Assembly: GCA_031835245.1 (NCBI GenBank) | Contig: JAVKOQ010000012.1 | Coordinates: 322,501 to 386,500, forward strand | Length of the DNA stretch: 64,000 nt | From: Balamuthia mandrillaris | Taxonomy: Eukaryota; Discosea; Longamoebia; Balamuthiidae | Direction: 5' to 3' | Shown here: one piece after another, positions 42,369-54,599 of the stretch | How positions within the stretch are numbered: the stretch's first letter is position 1 | Layout: every line of letters starts with the position of its first letter | Position numbers and translations under genes: made by a program | The notes under the pieces: generated by a model | The model's database searches: none | What the model saw: the letters and a program-made list of their open reading frames with translations, nothing else | Told to the model about the DNA's origin: nothing

Positions 42369-43322
42369 ATGCTGGCCATTGAGGTCGTGGACGACAAGGA
42401 CACGCACCTGTACGCTCACTCTATACTCGAGTTCATCATCGACCGTGAAAAATTCGACGCGCACGTAAGTAATACTACTTACTACCTATGCTCGCACACG
42501 CTGTTCTCTCCCCCCTTCCCTCTTTTTTTTTCTGTGTGATTTGTGATTTCCGTCAACAACGGGAGGAGCAAGCCTTGGGGTGAAGTGAGAAAAAAAAGAT
42601 ATTCCTTCACAACCAACACAGCTCAATGGGATCATTCCCTCTTTTTCGCTTCTTCTCTTGCAGAGAAGGTGGGAGGAGTGGTGATTCCCTTCTCCGACAT
42701 TGAACACCTTGATGGTGCTTTGTGTGAGGCAATGGATACCGCGCAACTTGCAAAAGACTTTCTTGCTGCGCCACTTCTGTCTCTTACATTCGCTTATTTC
42801 CTTTTTGTTCTCTTCTCTGCTTGTCTCGTTCTTCTCGTCCGCTGCTTCTCTTCTCCTCTCTCTTTCTCTGCTGCTCTGCTCTTCTCCGCTTCTCTTTGCT
42901 TCTCCGCTTCTTCTCTTTCTCTCGTCTAACTCCTTTTGTCTCGCAAACAAGTTGGAGAGACTAAGAGAAGGCCAACCAGTCAATCCCTCCGCTCATGACC
43001 TCATTCGTTATTGCTTGCAACACGGAGCAGCTCGTGCTGCAGCCGCCGCCAACAAACAAGAGGCTTCCTCTTCCTCCTCCGCCGATCATGCGCCATCCCA
43101 TTACACTCCCACGGCGAGGGAACATTTTTTCTCCTCAATGGCTGCCAAGGTTGCCTACAAAGCAGAACTGCCACTGGACGTTGTGGAGAAGGAGCTGCCT
43201 TTGAAGCTGCAATTCGACCTATTGAAACAGCTCAACATCGAGTATTCGGATGACCCGTTAGTATTTCTTTTCTCTCTCTCTCTCTCTCTCGCTCTCTTTT
43301 TCGTATTGCCTCTTGCTCTCTG

Positions 43323-43359
<37 letters not shown>

Positions 43360-46300
43360 TTTTCCCTCTTTGGTTTATCTCATTCTCTCTGATGTGTGAC
43401 CATCATGTAGCTTCGTGGCAGCCAATTGCAGCCGCTACTTATTGAGAGGATTCTTACGGAGCCTTCCTTCTTCTTTCCTTGTACAATGCGCAGATCTTCA
43501 AACGGACGACGCGATTCCTTCTTCATCTACACTTCCATCAGCATCATCCACTGTCAAGAAAGAGCCATCTTTACGTGCTAGCGAAGATGTAGACAGAGGA
43601 GGAGAGTCATCCGAAGATGAAGGATCCTTCCCCACCACCACGCACTCTACCACGGCAGAGCCAACACCAAAAATGCAACAAAAAACGGAAGAAGAAAAAG
43701 CTTCCTCTTCTTTGGTTCTGTCCATGAGCTTCGGAGATCAAGTCTTGGACAAAATAGCAGTGAACGCTTGTAAACATCTCACAGAATGGTTGGAGCGATA
43801 TCAAAAAGAAGACTACGACGAAGGAGCCAAAGAAAAAGAAGGAGAAGAGAGAGTAAGAGGGAAAAGGAAGGCGTATTTAGTGCAAGTTTCGTTTGAGTTG
43901 GCAGAGTTTTATTTCTATTCGGAGCAGTTTGAGGAGGCGCGAACGCAATTTAGTAACTCACTCTCGTTTTGGCAACGCTTCTTCACGGAACGTGGGGAAA
44001 ACACCAATGTAGTTCCTTTCCATCTGCGCAAGTACTGGTACGCTTTTTTCTTCAACTCTCTGTTTATCATTTTCTCTTTTAATCTTCCATCATTTTCTGA
44101 GTGTGGTTTTTCTTACTTTGTCGTGATTTTCTCAGCACTGTCAAGGCGGAAAGGCTTCATGCCTTTCTACAAGCATGCGACCTAATTGCCGCAAAACGAA
44201 CTTCCTCTTCTTTGCTCACTCCCTCTGCTAAGGCATCACCTTCTTCATCCAATCTCATGCTTTGCTTAGAAGACATTCGCTTGCATCTCTCTCGGAACTA
44301 CATTCAGCAACAGAAAGAAGAAAATGCAAAGGCCTTCGACTCGATATGTGACATCTTGACGCAAGACAACTTCAAAGATGAGCTAGATTGGAACTATCGG
44401 GCTTTCCTCGTTGATTGCGATGAGCTTAGAAGCATTCGAGGCAACATTACCATTCTCAATGCCCTGAAAATGGTTTTGCGTTGCGGCATCCCCTCTCTTC
44501 GGCTTCGCAACGAGCTTCAACGAGATGCTCTCTTTCTTCTTCTTCCATTGTTGAACGATTATAACGCCAATAGATTGACGCTACATATGAGGGAAGAGAA
44601 ATACGGCTCGTTTCTGCTTCGACGAGGCTCTGAAGAAGACGCCAAACAAAAAGCAAAAGAAGACGCGTTTTATCCTGAAGTTATTGGCGATGCGACGATG
44701 CGGTTTCTCTTCTATGCTGCTTATTCAATGTTTATACATGCGAAAGGTACCTTTCTTTCTTTATTAGATCGGTTTATAGCCTTTTCCTTCATTAATATTC
44801 TTTTATTTTTAACAATAGAATATGGACCGTTGGTCACCAACTACGATTACACACCATCTTTGTACCAACATACGGCTGGAAACTTTCTTCTCAATTCTTG
44901 GACCCATCAACCTTATACCAAGTCTTCCTCTTCTGCATTGCAATTAGACCAACAAACACTCGTCCTTAAATTCCTTGCCGCGATCTGCTCTCGACAGAAT
45001 GAACCGCATTATTGGCATTACTTCGCACAAATGTTGGAAAGATTAAGAGAGGAACAACAAGTTCTCGATTCGAATCTTCTTACGGAATACAAACATAGAG
45101 TTGACTCCGCGATAACGTTTGCTCAAGAGTTTCAACGGCAAGGAAAAAGAATGGAACAAGAACAACGAACAAAGAAAAGAGGACGAGCCAAGAGAACGTT
45201 ACAGAGGTTGATAGAAGAAGATGAAGAATGGAAAGTTGGGTTGTTCTCTACTCCGTCAGGAGAGTTAACATCTTCTTTTGATGAACGATTCGAAAAGTGG
45301 TGGACTCAACATTACAAACGAAAGAAGGGCAAGAACGAAACAAATGAAAAAGAAGACAAATCTTCTCAATTTGCGAAAGAAAAATTTGCGTTGCTCAAAG
45401 CAAAACAACTCGCAGCACTCGGCGATGAAGACAATGCACGAAAGTTGTTTGCTTTCGTACTCAGCTCTCATAGCTCGCAAACGAAAACGCCAAACGCAAA
45501 ATTTGCGACTTACGGAGTGTTGCTTCTCGACATCTCTTCTTATGAGCGTTCTGTTCTTTCTCGAAAGAAAAACAAAAAAAGCACGAAGTCTAAACGAACG
45601 AAAATAGAGGATATAGCATCTCAATCTACAATGAGTACTTCTCCAACTTCATCTTCTTCTGACGAGAAAACCAAGAAAAGCAAGAACGAGAATGAAGAAC
45701 GTTTGACACTCAGCATTTTTCAAGCGTTAGAGAAATTTGGAATGCCTCCCAACAAAACTACTTTGAGCATCATTCTCGCTTTCTTTCTCAACACTCAACA
45801 AACAGAAGCTTTCTCTCGTTACAGCAATACGCTTCAAGAGTTGCTTCATCAAGCTCTGGCATCATCTTCTTTTGAACAAAGGTTTCGACTACAGCAAAGA
45901 GAGCACCAACAAGACTTCAAGAAAGAGAAAGAGAAAGAAATGGAAGAGGAGGAAACGTTGCCAAAAAAGGAAGATATGACACCACAAGAAGTCGGTCGTT
46001 ATCAATCATTGCTGCAAGCGACTCAAACCTTTGCGGAACTGTCTCAACAATCCCAAAATTATCTCTCACTTCTTCAACAGCATTCCTCTTCATCATCATC
46101 ATCATCTTCTTCTTCTTCTTTTTCTTCTTCTTCTTCTTCTTCTTCTTCTTCTTCAGAACATGTAACAGAACTGACAGAAAGCAGAACAGAAGAAAAAGAA
46201 GAAGTTAACAAGAAAAAGGATCGTGAAAGCGAAGAGAAGTGTGAGAAAGAAGGAATGGTATTAGAAACAGAGGAAGAAAAGGAGCAGAGACAACAACATG

Positions 46301-46979
46301 ATGAACAGAGACAACGAGAACAGGCAGTAGAGAAGATCAGCCACACATTTGACCATCTTTTAGGCTATTTGGTGGTTCCTCATTCTCCGATGACCGCAAG
46401 CACCAATTTTCCATTTGTAGATGTATGTTCTTTTCTCGTTGACTGTCTCGTTCCCTTTATTTGTTCAAAACTGACACAAATATCAAAACAGTGGCTTCCT
46501 AATTCTGGGCTTTTGTCACAACTGCGTGAACAATCGCTGCTGCAAGCGATGGTAGGATTGCTTGCAGGAGCGATCTTCCATCTTCAGAAGAAGACAGGAG
46601 TGCCCAGCGAGCTTCCCATTCATGCTTATGGTCCTTTGGCGTTGCTCACTACCAATCCAGTTTTCTTTGCAAGAAGGTTTCCCTTTTCTCTCTTTCTCTC
46701 TGTGATTTCGTTTTCTTTATCGCCATTTGCTTAAGCTCTTTCCATTGTTCTTTTTTCTTTCAGTACGACGGTATCACCACAAACGGTAGCGTCTATTTGG
46801 GAGCTCTTCAAAGCTACGCTGGAACGTCTTCACGCTCTTCATCCCAACGATGAGCGGTGGCTCTTTGCCCTTGGAGATACCGCCTATGAAGTATCGCACT
46901 GGAAAGAGGCCCTGTCGTTCGTTTCCCGGCTTTCTCTTCATTTTGTTTTCTTTTATGTTGTTGCCATCGTTTTTTTCTT

Positions 46980-47011
<32 letters not shown>

Positions 47012-47782
47012 CTTGTTCTTGTTCTTGTTTACATTGTTTGTTGGCTTACTTATCTTTTCAAAAGCTATTACGTTTGGGGTGCTGGAGTAAGCACGTCATT
47101 CTTTTGTACACCGCATGCACAACCTACTGCTCATTTCTACCACTTTCTTCCTCGTATCATAGCCGTTCTTTTTCACATCAAAGGTTAGCCACTTTCTTCT
47201 TTTCTGTTTCGTTTCCACTTCTATCCCTTCTTTCTTGTCTTCTTTTTATTCACTTGCTCCATTGACTTTGTTCAATGCAGCACATCAACACGTGGCCATT
47301 TTGAGCCAATTTCTGCCTATGGTGGACTACAACAACGCATTTAAGGCGGTGCAAGCCGACCCTCCTTCCTTGGACGAAACCTACTTTGAGTTCTTTTGGG
47401 AGATGCCCATCCTCGAACTTCTTGTCTGTATCCTTTTTTGAATTCCTTTTCGTTTTGTTTGCTTGCTTGCGTTTTTGTTCTCCTCGATTGTTCTCTTTGA
47501 CCATCCAACTAGATGTCTTTTCACAGTTGGGCCAACAGAAAAAAGTCACACTTTTGGTACGCTTATTGCCCCTTTATTTTGTGTTGTTGTTTCTTTTTGT
47601 TTGTTTGTTTGAAACTGCAAACCAAGAACACGCATTGACTTCTCGCATAGGTGGAGCTCATCGGCAGGAAGGAGCTCAACCAAAACAATCATCCGCAAAT
47701 GAGAGCAACGTTCATTCAGCACATCAAACGCAACTATCTGAAAGCGCTTTGTCACCAGTTTTTGGATCCCTCTTTGACTTAA
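42369..47782 (+). CDS. INTS8: Integrator complex subunit 8 homologue
   Basis: Twelve exons: 42369-42464, about 42666-42778, about 42960-43256, 43411-44037, 44136-44746, 44819-46422, 46492-46676, 46764-46913, 47065-47183, 47281-47427, 47513-47556, 47651-47782; 1374 aa. The strongest evidence is C-terminal: HVAILSQFLPMVDYNNAFKA, ETYFEFFWEMPILELL and VELIGRKELNQNN follow the order and spacing of metazoan INTS8, a TPR-type subunit of the nuclear Integrator that recruits PP2A to paused RNA polymerase II and processes snRNAs. Upstream, HPNDERWLFALGDTAYEVSHWKEAL is TPR-like. Ser-rich and Lys/Glu-rich inserts enlarge it beyond the usual length of about 1000. Exon 2/3 borders are uncertain, and an additional upstream exon is possible. 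Confidence 0.82.
43271..43358. repeat. (CT)n microsatellite in INTS8 intron
   Basis: Two CT runs in the intron 43257-43410, sense strand. Confidence 0.85.
46084..46155 (+). repeat. (TCT/TCA)n coding poly-Ser tract
   Basis: About 22 consecutive Ser codons within the INTS8 exon 44819-46422, followed by an acidic Lys/Glu-rich linker; a likely disordered insertion. Confidence 0.85.
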
Positions 47783-48129
47783 AGCCAAAATACAAATAAA
47801 AAAAGCGAGGTGCTTCTCCTTCTCCTGAATTCTTTTATCCATTTTTTTTCTTTTTTCTTTTTTCTTTTTATTTTTTTATTTTTTTATTTTTTTTTGTTTT
47901 ATTTTTATTTTATTTTATTTATGTCAAATTATTGAAGATTTATTGGTGGAGTTCAAAAAATATTGGAACATTTCAATATTTTCGTATAATTTACCAAATT
48001 TGGCTTGATATTTCGTAATTATTACCCCAAATCAACAATTGTGCAGTAATTGCGAGACCTGCTTATCCAACGGAGCTACGAAGGGAGTTTCCTTTTGTTC
48101 CTTTTGTTTCTACCCAAAGCGGCACAAAC
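47783..48129. other. Intergenic, T-rich run
   Basis: 347 bp. It holds a TTTTTATT repeat at about 47840-47925, probably the INTS8 3' end, then AT-rich sequence. Bases about 48045-48083, read on the minus strand, look like a tRNA D-arm/anticodon-arm fragment without a T-arm; see rejected items. Confidence 0.6.
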
Positions 48130-51100
48130 ATGAGTAACGCGGTAACTTTGCCTTCCTTGCTTTTCTTCCTCTTCTTTCTCCTGTTCCTTCTTCCTTTCGT
48201 TTTCTGCACCACTGCGGTTCGCTTCCATTATTGGGACGATTCTCTCCTTCCTGCGGGCAAACAAGTACAGCTACAATTGGAATTTGGCGACAACATCGCT
48301 GTTGCTGTTAAAACTCGCATCGTCACGCTCTTTCACGACTTTTTATCGCAACATCAAACCGACTACAACAGCAAGCATACCACCGATGCACTCATTACTC
48401 TAATTCTCTCTTTTGGAAACACGACAACAACACGTTCTTTGATACCGTTTTCCGAGCTACAAGCTTTGGGCTCTGAAGCGTTCATTCTCCGCTCTTCTTC
48501 CGACACCTCTTCATTCTTATTTGTTGCCGATGGAAATCATAGAAGCGATAATTATTCAGCAACCACAGCAGGACAAAAAGTCAATATCGGAGCTCATTTC
48601 GGAAGCTATGCGTTGTTGGAGAGCCTTGGCTTTGGTTTCTTCCATCCTCTCAAACCCACCATCCCTTCTTCTCTTCTTTCTTCTTCCTTCTTTCGCTCTT
48701 CTTCTGCACATGCTGCCCTGAATGTGAAAGAGGCGCCACGTTGGCCGATGCGCGGACTGCATCATCACACGCAGCACCCCTTGGAGTTTTGCGAGTACTT
48801 TAATGGGTTTGACTCGATGTATAACGCCACCACACCACAACCATGGGACAGCATGACTGCTGAATTCACCATGTTCCTTGAATGGGTACACTTCTTTCTT
48901 TTCATGTGGCATTTTCTCTCTTCTTCGTCAGCTGTTTGTCTTTACATTTTATCGTTTGTTCTCTTTTTCATTCTTTCATTCGCGGTACTATCCTAACAGC
49001 TAAATAGATGATAGCAAATCGACAAAACAGCGTGGAATGGGTGTTGCTCTACTCGGACGAGTGGAAAGAGTTTGCATGGAGCGAGCTTCGCCATCACCGA
49101 ATGAAGAGCATCATCAACACTGCTCATCAATGGGGCTTGAGCGTGGGGGCTGATTGTGGAATAGTAATTTACCAACAACATGGCTGGCCTCTCATTCAGA
49201 ACATCACCACCCCGTCGGACATCAAGAGGCAGATGCATCGTCATCTGGATTGGTTGTTTTCTGCTGGCTTCGACTTTCTGGCCACAGAAAGTGGATTCAC
49301 CGAGTTCACCAAACCTTCTTGGTTCGTCCTCCTCACCTCTTTCTCAGTCTGTTTCGGTCTTCACTTGCCGTTTCTTGTCATCGTTCTTTTCGTTTCTTTC
49401 TTGTTGTTTCTTTGTCGCTTCGTTCTTGCCGTTTCCTTCTTATATTCGTCTTTCTTTCTTTCATCTGCATCCTATCTTTACCTTCGCTATCAACACACCT
49501 TTTTTATCTTGTTTTCTTTCTCCTCGCGAACCTTTCATCTCATCCTTTGTTTGATAAACAGTCCGGAGATGCTGTCATGGATGAACGAAGTGGTGGAGTA
49601 CTCCGCCAGCCAATGGAACCGCGCCGTCTTCATCAAGTGCCACTGTTCCACAGGACAAACCTGTGCGGAGTTTAAGGATCCCATCACGGGCAAACCCCTG
49701 AACTTCAACTTCCTGCCCTATTTCGCTGATGCTCGCTTGGGAGTGCTCCCTCACACCGTGCAGTTTTACAACTTCACCCAGCCAGCTCCCACCTATGGCA
49801 ACCGCAACTTCAAGGGGATGTTGCAGTTCTTGGAGGAAAACCTGGGGAAGAGGCCTGTGGTGTACCATGGAGAGACAGCGTATTGGGTGAACTTTGACAT
49901 CGATGTGCCTCTCTTCTTGCCTCTCTTTGCTCAATCTCGAGTGGAGGATCTCCGCGCCATCGCCACACTAGAGAACCACCTCCACAACAACAACGAGCAC
50001 CACAAGGAGAAGAAGGGGAGGAGGATGGAGGGACAGATGAACTTCAACAGTGGGTGGGAATGGGGGTATTGGTTGAATGATGTGGTGACGTTGAGGGGAG
50101 CGTGGAATCCCTTGGTGGAGGAGCAGAGCACGAGCAGAGGAGCAGTGAAGCAGCTGTTGCAACCCTTGAGGAATGCATTTGGGGAGGTGATCGGGGAGGA
50201 GTTAGTGGAGGTGTTGCTTGATGTGATGGAGGTGGAGGCGCACTTGTTGGTGGAGGGCTCAGTGGATGGAGGCAAGACAAGGCCTTCTTCGGTGGAGAAG
50301 AGGAATGGGCAAGCTTATCTTCAAGGTTGGGACACGTGGTCTGATTTGACAAGCTTGGTATGTTTTGGCTTCCTTCTCGTTTTCATTTCTCTTCTCGGCT
50401 TCTCTTGTTGGCTCTTATCTCTCCACTTCTTTTGCTTCTATCGTTCTCGCTTCATTTCGCTCCTCCTCGTTTGTCTTATCTCGCTCCCTATCTTTAGGTC
50501 AGCTCGAATGTAGTCACACAGCCTAACAAGTTGGGACTGCAATCAGCACTGAATCCTTGGAGCAATCCAAGCTACAACAAAGAGATAGCACCATTGTTGG
50601 AAGCCATGGCCCTGAACTTTACTGCTTTGGCAAACAGATTAGACGGATTGAGCGCATCCGTGCCCTCTTCTGTTCAAGACTTGTTTGACGAATTGCGGGA
50701 CTCCATCCAAATCACTGCTTCTCGTGCTGTTCAAAGTTTGTCTTGGCTTCATTTTTTAGCTTTCATGTTTATCTTTTTCTTGGCAAAGTACGTCTAACTT
50801 TGTTGTCTTGTTGCTTAGTTTACAGTCTTTATAATTACGCGGCGAGTTGGTACAAGTTCGATGCTGCATACAGACAGGCCCAGCTTCAAACGGCACAACA
50901 AGCCATCACCAAAGCCACCGCCATCGTGAGGAGCAGGGAAGCTGCCTATCGCGTTCCTGTGCAGCGTATTGCCGCTTGGCGAAAGAATCCCACCGTTTAT
51001 CATTATGGCTATCTTTGGACCGTTCACTCTCTCCAATACTTTTGTAAGCTCGCCTTTCATCTCTTCTCTCTCCCCCCTTTGTACTAAGGATTCTGTGCGT

Positions 51101-51265
51101 ACGACAGGGAGAGACTTTGGAATAGCAACATGGAAATCGACAGAAGCTGAACTGAGTCCATGCTATCTCAACTTCATTTCTCCTATTAATGTAGTCTTCG
51201 GAGAGGGCATATGGCAAAACATGACACAAGCAGTATACGACGTACATCGTTGCATCTATTTTTGA
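48130..51265 (+). CDS. Secreted glycoside-hydrolase-like protein
   Basis: Six exons (48130-48885, 49008-49321, 49562-50357, 50498-50735, 50819-51043, 51108-51265), 828 aa, all phases fit. A signal peptide (SLLFFLFFLLFLLPFVFCT) starts it. The order of segments resembles TIM-barrel glycosidases with an N-terminal GH20b-like domain: GSYALLESLGFGFFHPLKP, then WPMRGLHHHTQHPLEF, then VEWVLLYSDEWKEF, FDFLATESGFTEF with acidic residues at a strand end, KCHCSTGQTC, and VVYHGETAYWVNFDID. GH67/GH115 alpha-glucuronidases and GH20 enzymes share this build. I cannot assign a family, so the substrate is open. The C-terminal 250 residues look helical. Confidence 0.75.
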
Positions 51266-52449
51266 TTGCTCCGTTTCAACTGAAACGTTTTTTTAACTTT
51301 CCTTCATTAACGCAAAATAGCTGTTAGAACGGTTCGACTGGACTCATTTCTTTGCTGATTGTTTGGAAGCTCCAACAAAGGAACCTCAATACCCTCGAGA
51401 CCTTTGACCTTAAAGAACAATTTTACTGCACGTACGTTGGCTTGCATCTGTTGACTCCACCGTAGAAGTCAATGAAGCTCGCTTGGACATTTCAACACTT
51501 GTGTTGCTTCAGGAAAATCCATGCAGTCAACCATTCAGAGCAGAGAGAGAAATCGCTCCGACTTCTCCACACTTTTTTCTTCCTTTTCCCTGTCCTATAT
51601 TGCCTTAAAGACTGCTTTTCTCTTGTCTTGAAAAAAAAGCTTTGAACCTTCCCCAATACTACCACGAGAGCAGCCAACGTCCGCTTGCTCTCCCCCAATA
51701 AACGACACGCCTCAAGGCTGTTTTTTGTTAACGCCCCATCCGTAGTGTTACACGTTTTTGGCCCAGGGTATGTGAAGTATGTAAAGAATGATTGATACGC
51801 AAGGTATTTATGATACGATAATCACGTAAAAAATTTGAAGGATGTGAGCAATGCATGGTATGACAAGAATAACCTCTGGAAATTTCGTAGCCAGGCAAGA
51901 AGAAAGTACGAAGAAAAGAAAGAGGAATGGGCGTGAAAATCCCCCAGCGAGCTCCATGCGATGCTCGTGAAGTGCCAGGAGAAGCTCCAGCCTCGAACTT
52001 TGCCATTGGTCTGAACCCCTGGGATATGGAGTGTAATGCGCGCCAAAAAGGCAAGCCCTGCATGTTTTTCGGTTAGAGAACTTGGGTTTGGCTCGGCTGC
52101 TTGCTGCTCCCTCTCGTGCGTTGTCATTTTTTCTTTTTGGGCCCGTTCGACGATTGCGGTGGTGGGGTGTGTTTTTATCTGCTCCTCTTTTTTTTTTTTT
52201 CCTTTCTTTTCTGTTCTGTCCTCTTTATTTATTTTTGTCCCTCACTGTTGGTTTCATTATTCGTTTTTCTTTTTCTTTCTGTCACTTGTTTCAAGAAAAA
52301 AATTAATAGTTCACCACTTCTTTTTTTGCTGTGCAGTACGTGCCTTCTTCCTCTCCTTCTTCTCGTTCTTCTTCTCTCATCTGGTAGTTCGTTTTTGTTG
52401 AAACAACTTCTCTCTCTCACCTTCTTGCAAACCAAACAGCAAAACAAAA
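51266..52449. other. Long intergenic region
   Basis: 1184 bp. Just after the stop at 51265, an inverted repeat (CGTTTCA-AC-TGAAACG, 51272-51287) is followed by a T run, perhaps part of the 3' UTR. I find no supported coding frame. The last 300 bases are T-rich with several AG/GT sites and may contain a 5' UTR intron of the following gene. Confidence 0.55.
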
Positions 52450-53397
52450 ATGTCTCTGGCCAAAGTCGAGCAAGCTGTCGAACAACAATTGAAGAACCAC
52501 AACGACATTGTGGACGTGGAGGTGACTCCTCCTCCTTCTTGCTCCAATGGGTTGCCTCCTTGTCCCTCTGAAGAAATGGTGGCCAAGAAGAAAGAGGTTC
52601 ACTTCATGGACGACCATGGTCATGACGAGGGGCAAAAGCCTTCTTCTGCCCCCTCCCCCACGACTCCCGCCACGAATGCGGACAAAGCCAAGGAAAGACC
52701 CTTCGTCGAGGATCCCAGCAACAATGACAACCATGAGACGAACGGCGTGGACAACAGCAACAGCAAAAACAACAAAAAACGCAGCAATAACAGAGGAAGA
52801 AACGCGAAGAAGCAACCACAGCCACAACAGAAGAAGGGGTGGTTCGACAGGTTGAAGAGGAAAGAATCTCTTACCAGCGTACCTCCAGAGGAGGCCAAGG
52901 AGAAGAAAGAGAAGAAGGAGGACGAGTCCTACTATGGAATCGAAGTGATAGAAGAACGAGAACCATCTTGGATACAAGACGCAGACCAACCACCACACCC
53001 TGTGGCTGACTTGTTGCCTCCTCATCACTTGGACATGGAAGAGACCGCCTCTTCTTCTTGCAACGGTCATAACCCTTCTGACAAAGAAAAACAAGTCGAA
53101 ATGGATGGAGACGTGAAGGAAGGAGACGCAACCAAGGGCGCTTCGGACATTCCCAACGACAATAGCCTCGACAACAACCTCAGAGAAGCAACGGCAGAGG
53201 ACATTCCTAAACACTTGGAACGTCTTCCAGGAGTGCCGTTGCCTCCGTTCCCTGATGAGGAGGAAGAGGCACTGAAGCGCGGCGAAGTGGTCCATCATCA
53301 GATCAACGATGGTTCGGCCGGTGGCAGACAAGGAAAGGGGCTTGGCTCTCGTTTCGTGGATTGGGTCAAGTCCTATCTTTACTGTGGTCCTCAGTAA
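52450..53397 (+). CDS. Hypothetical disordered protein
   Basis: Intronless 315-aa frame. It is highly charged, rich in Lys, Glu, Asp, Asn and Pro, and likely disordered. Two better-ordered short parts are the basic motif KKGWFDRLKRKESL (about residue 137) and the C-terminus GKGLGSRFVDWVKSYLYCGPQ (described as an amphipathic helix ending in CGPQ). A helix at the N-terminus (LAKVEQAVEQQLKNH) could be a docking element. I do not recognise a family. The lack of introns and low complexity limit certainty, but the ATG context and length support a gene. Confidence 0.68.
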   Translation: MSLAKVEQAVEQQLKNHNDIVDVEVTPPPSCSNGLPPCPSEEMVAKKKEVHFMDDHGHDEGQKPSSAPSPTTPATNADKAKERPFVEDPSNNDNHETNGVDNSNSKNNKKRSNNRGRNAKKQPQPQQKKGWFDRLKRKESLTSVPPEEAKEKKEKKEDESYYGIEVIEEREPSWIQDADQPPHPVADLLPPHHLDMEETASSSCNGHNPSDKEKQVEMDGDVKEGDATKGASDIPNDNSLDNNLREATAEDIPKHLERLPGVPLPPFPDEEEEALKRGEVVHHQINDGSAGGRQGKGLGSRFVDWVKSYLYCGPQ

Positions 53398-53541
53398 ACG
53401 TAAACGCATTGCCCTCACAACGAGTTCTCATCAAGAAAGACTTTCTTTGCTTTGTTTGTTTTGTTCAAAAAATAAAAATAAAAAAACTCTTTGCTGTACA
53501 ATCTCTTCTTTACTTCACGATGAAGCGCTGATGTTTAAACG

Positions 53542-54449
53542 TTAGTTAGCCAAAAGCTGAATCTCTTCGATCAAGTCCTCCACTCCAAAGTCGATAACGT
53601 CCACCTCCTCGCTGGTCGCATCAACCGCCGAAGTCTCAAAGCAAGCTCGAAGTCTATCCATTTCATCCTTCTCGTCATCTTCGCTATCATCCTCGTCTTT
53701 CTTCTGTTTGTTTTTGGTGAGAAAAGGGACAAGTTTTAAGAACAAACAAACAAAAAAACCTTGTGCAGGGACGGTCGTGTGTCGTAAGAGCAACTGTCAG
53801 CCAGGAACGAAGAAAAGTCATCCTCTTGGTCCAGCGTAACGGAAAGCGCCTTTGGAGTAGGGTAGAGGCCGATAAATGGGGACATGGCATGGACGTTCCA
53901 ATCCTTGGGAAGGTCCACGCAGTCCTTTTCCACGGTGGGCAGGTAGCTGCGCGAATGGTACTCAGGCCAGCTCTGCTCCACGTCTTCCACCTGCTCCGCC
54001 ACCTGCAGCACCGACAACTTGGAGGAGACCCGCTTGCTGGCATGTGCGTTGGGTTGTTTGTTCGATGCCCCTTTCAGAGTTTTTCTTGGGAGTGATTGAA
54101 GCCCTTTGGTCTTGTTCGGAGTCGGCCGGTTCACGCTCAAAGGTTGTGGTTGTTTGTTGGCGGGTTTGAGTCGGGTGTTGTTGTTTGGGGTGGCACGACC
54201 CTCTTCTTGGTTGGTCAGGTTGCCCAAGGCTTGTCTCTTCTTGGGCGTCGTGAGAGTGCTGTCGGTGCCTGAAACAAAGGCCTTGCTGGCTGCCGCGCCA
54301 CGTGGAGGACGATGGCTGGTGCTTCCTCCTTTCAAAGGCAGCATGGCACCCGTCTTGCCCGACCCGACACGGCGGGTGGTCGAAGGAAGGTTTTCCTTGT
54401 CCACATCGTTGGGAAGAAAGCTTGTCAACGGCGTATCCAACTCAAACAT
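53542..54449 (-). CDS. Securin-like APC/C substrate candidate
   Basis: Two exons (54449-53760, 53703-53542), 283 aa, starting at the ATG at 54449 (MFELDTPLTSF). Residues 16-22 hold a KEN box (VDKENLPS), and about residue 72 a destruction box (RQALGNLTN, RxxLxxxxN). Both are degrons of the anaphase-promoting complex. The middle is basic, Pro/Thr-rich and disordered. A later segment, WPEYHSRSYLPTVEKDCVDLP, has the flavour of the separase-binding part of securin. The C-terminus is acidic (DEDDSEDDEKDE ... EEVDVIDFGVEDLIEEI). Securin evolves fast, so homology is inferred from build rather than sequence; another APC/C target is the alternative. Confidence 0.62.
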
Positions 54450-54539
54450 CCTTTCGTACTTTCTTCCTTCCTTTGTACTTTTTGGTTTGGCCACCACAGC
54501 GACTCTTTCTTTTATATTTTTGGTTTAAACCGTTATCTG

Positions 54540-54599
54540 CGTTTTGGCGGGAACAATCCGTCGACAAAAATTTACTGTCTACATATAATAAGTCGACAA
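54540..54599. promoter_or_regulatory. Two GTCGACAAA sites upstream of securin-like gene
   Basis: CGTCGACAAA near 54559 and AGTCGACAAA near 54590, 30 bp apart, at 110-150 bp upstream of the ATG at 54449. Variants of the TGTCGACA element. Confidence 0.35.

Noticed and set aside
48045-48085. tRNA D-arm/anticodon-like sequence on the minus strand
   Set aside because: No T-arm or closing acceptor stem follows; probably chance or a decayed fragment.
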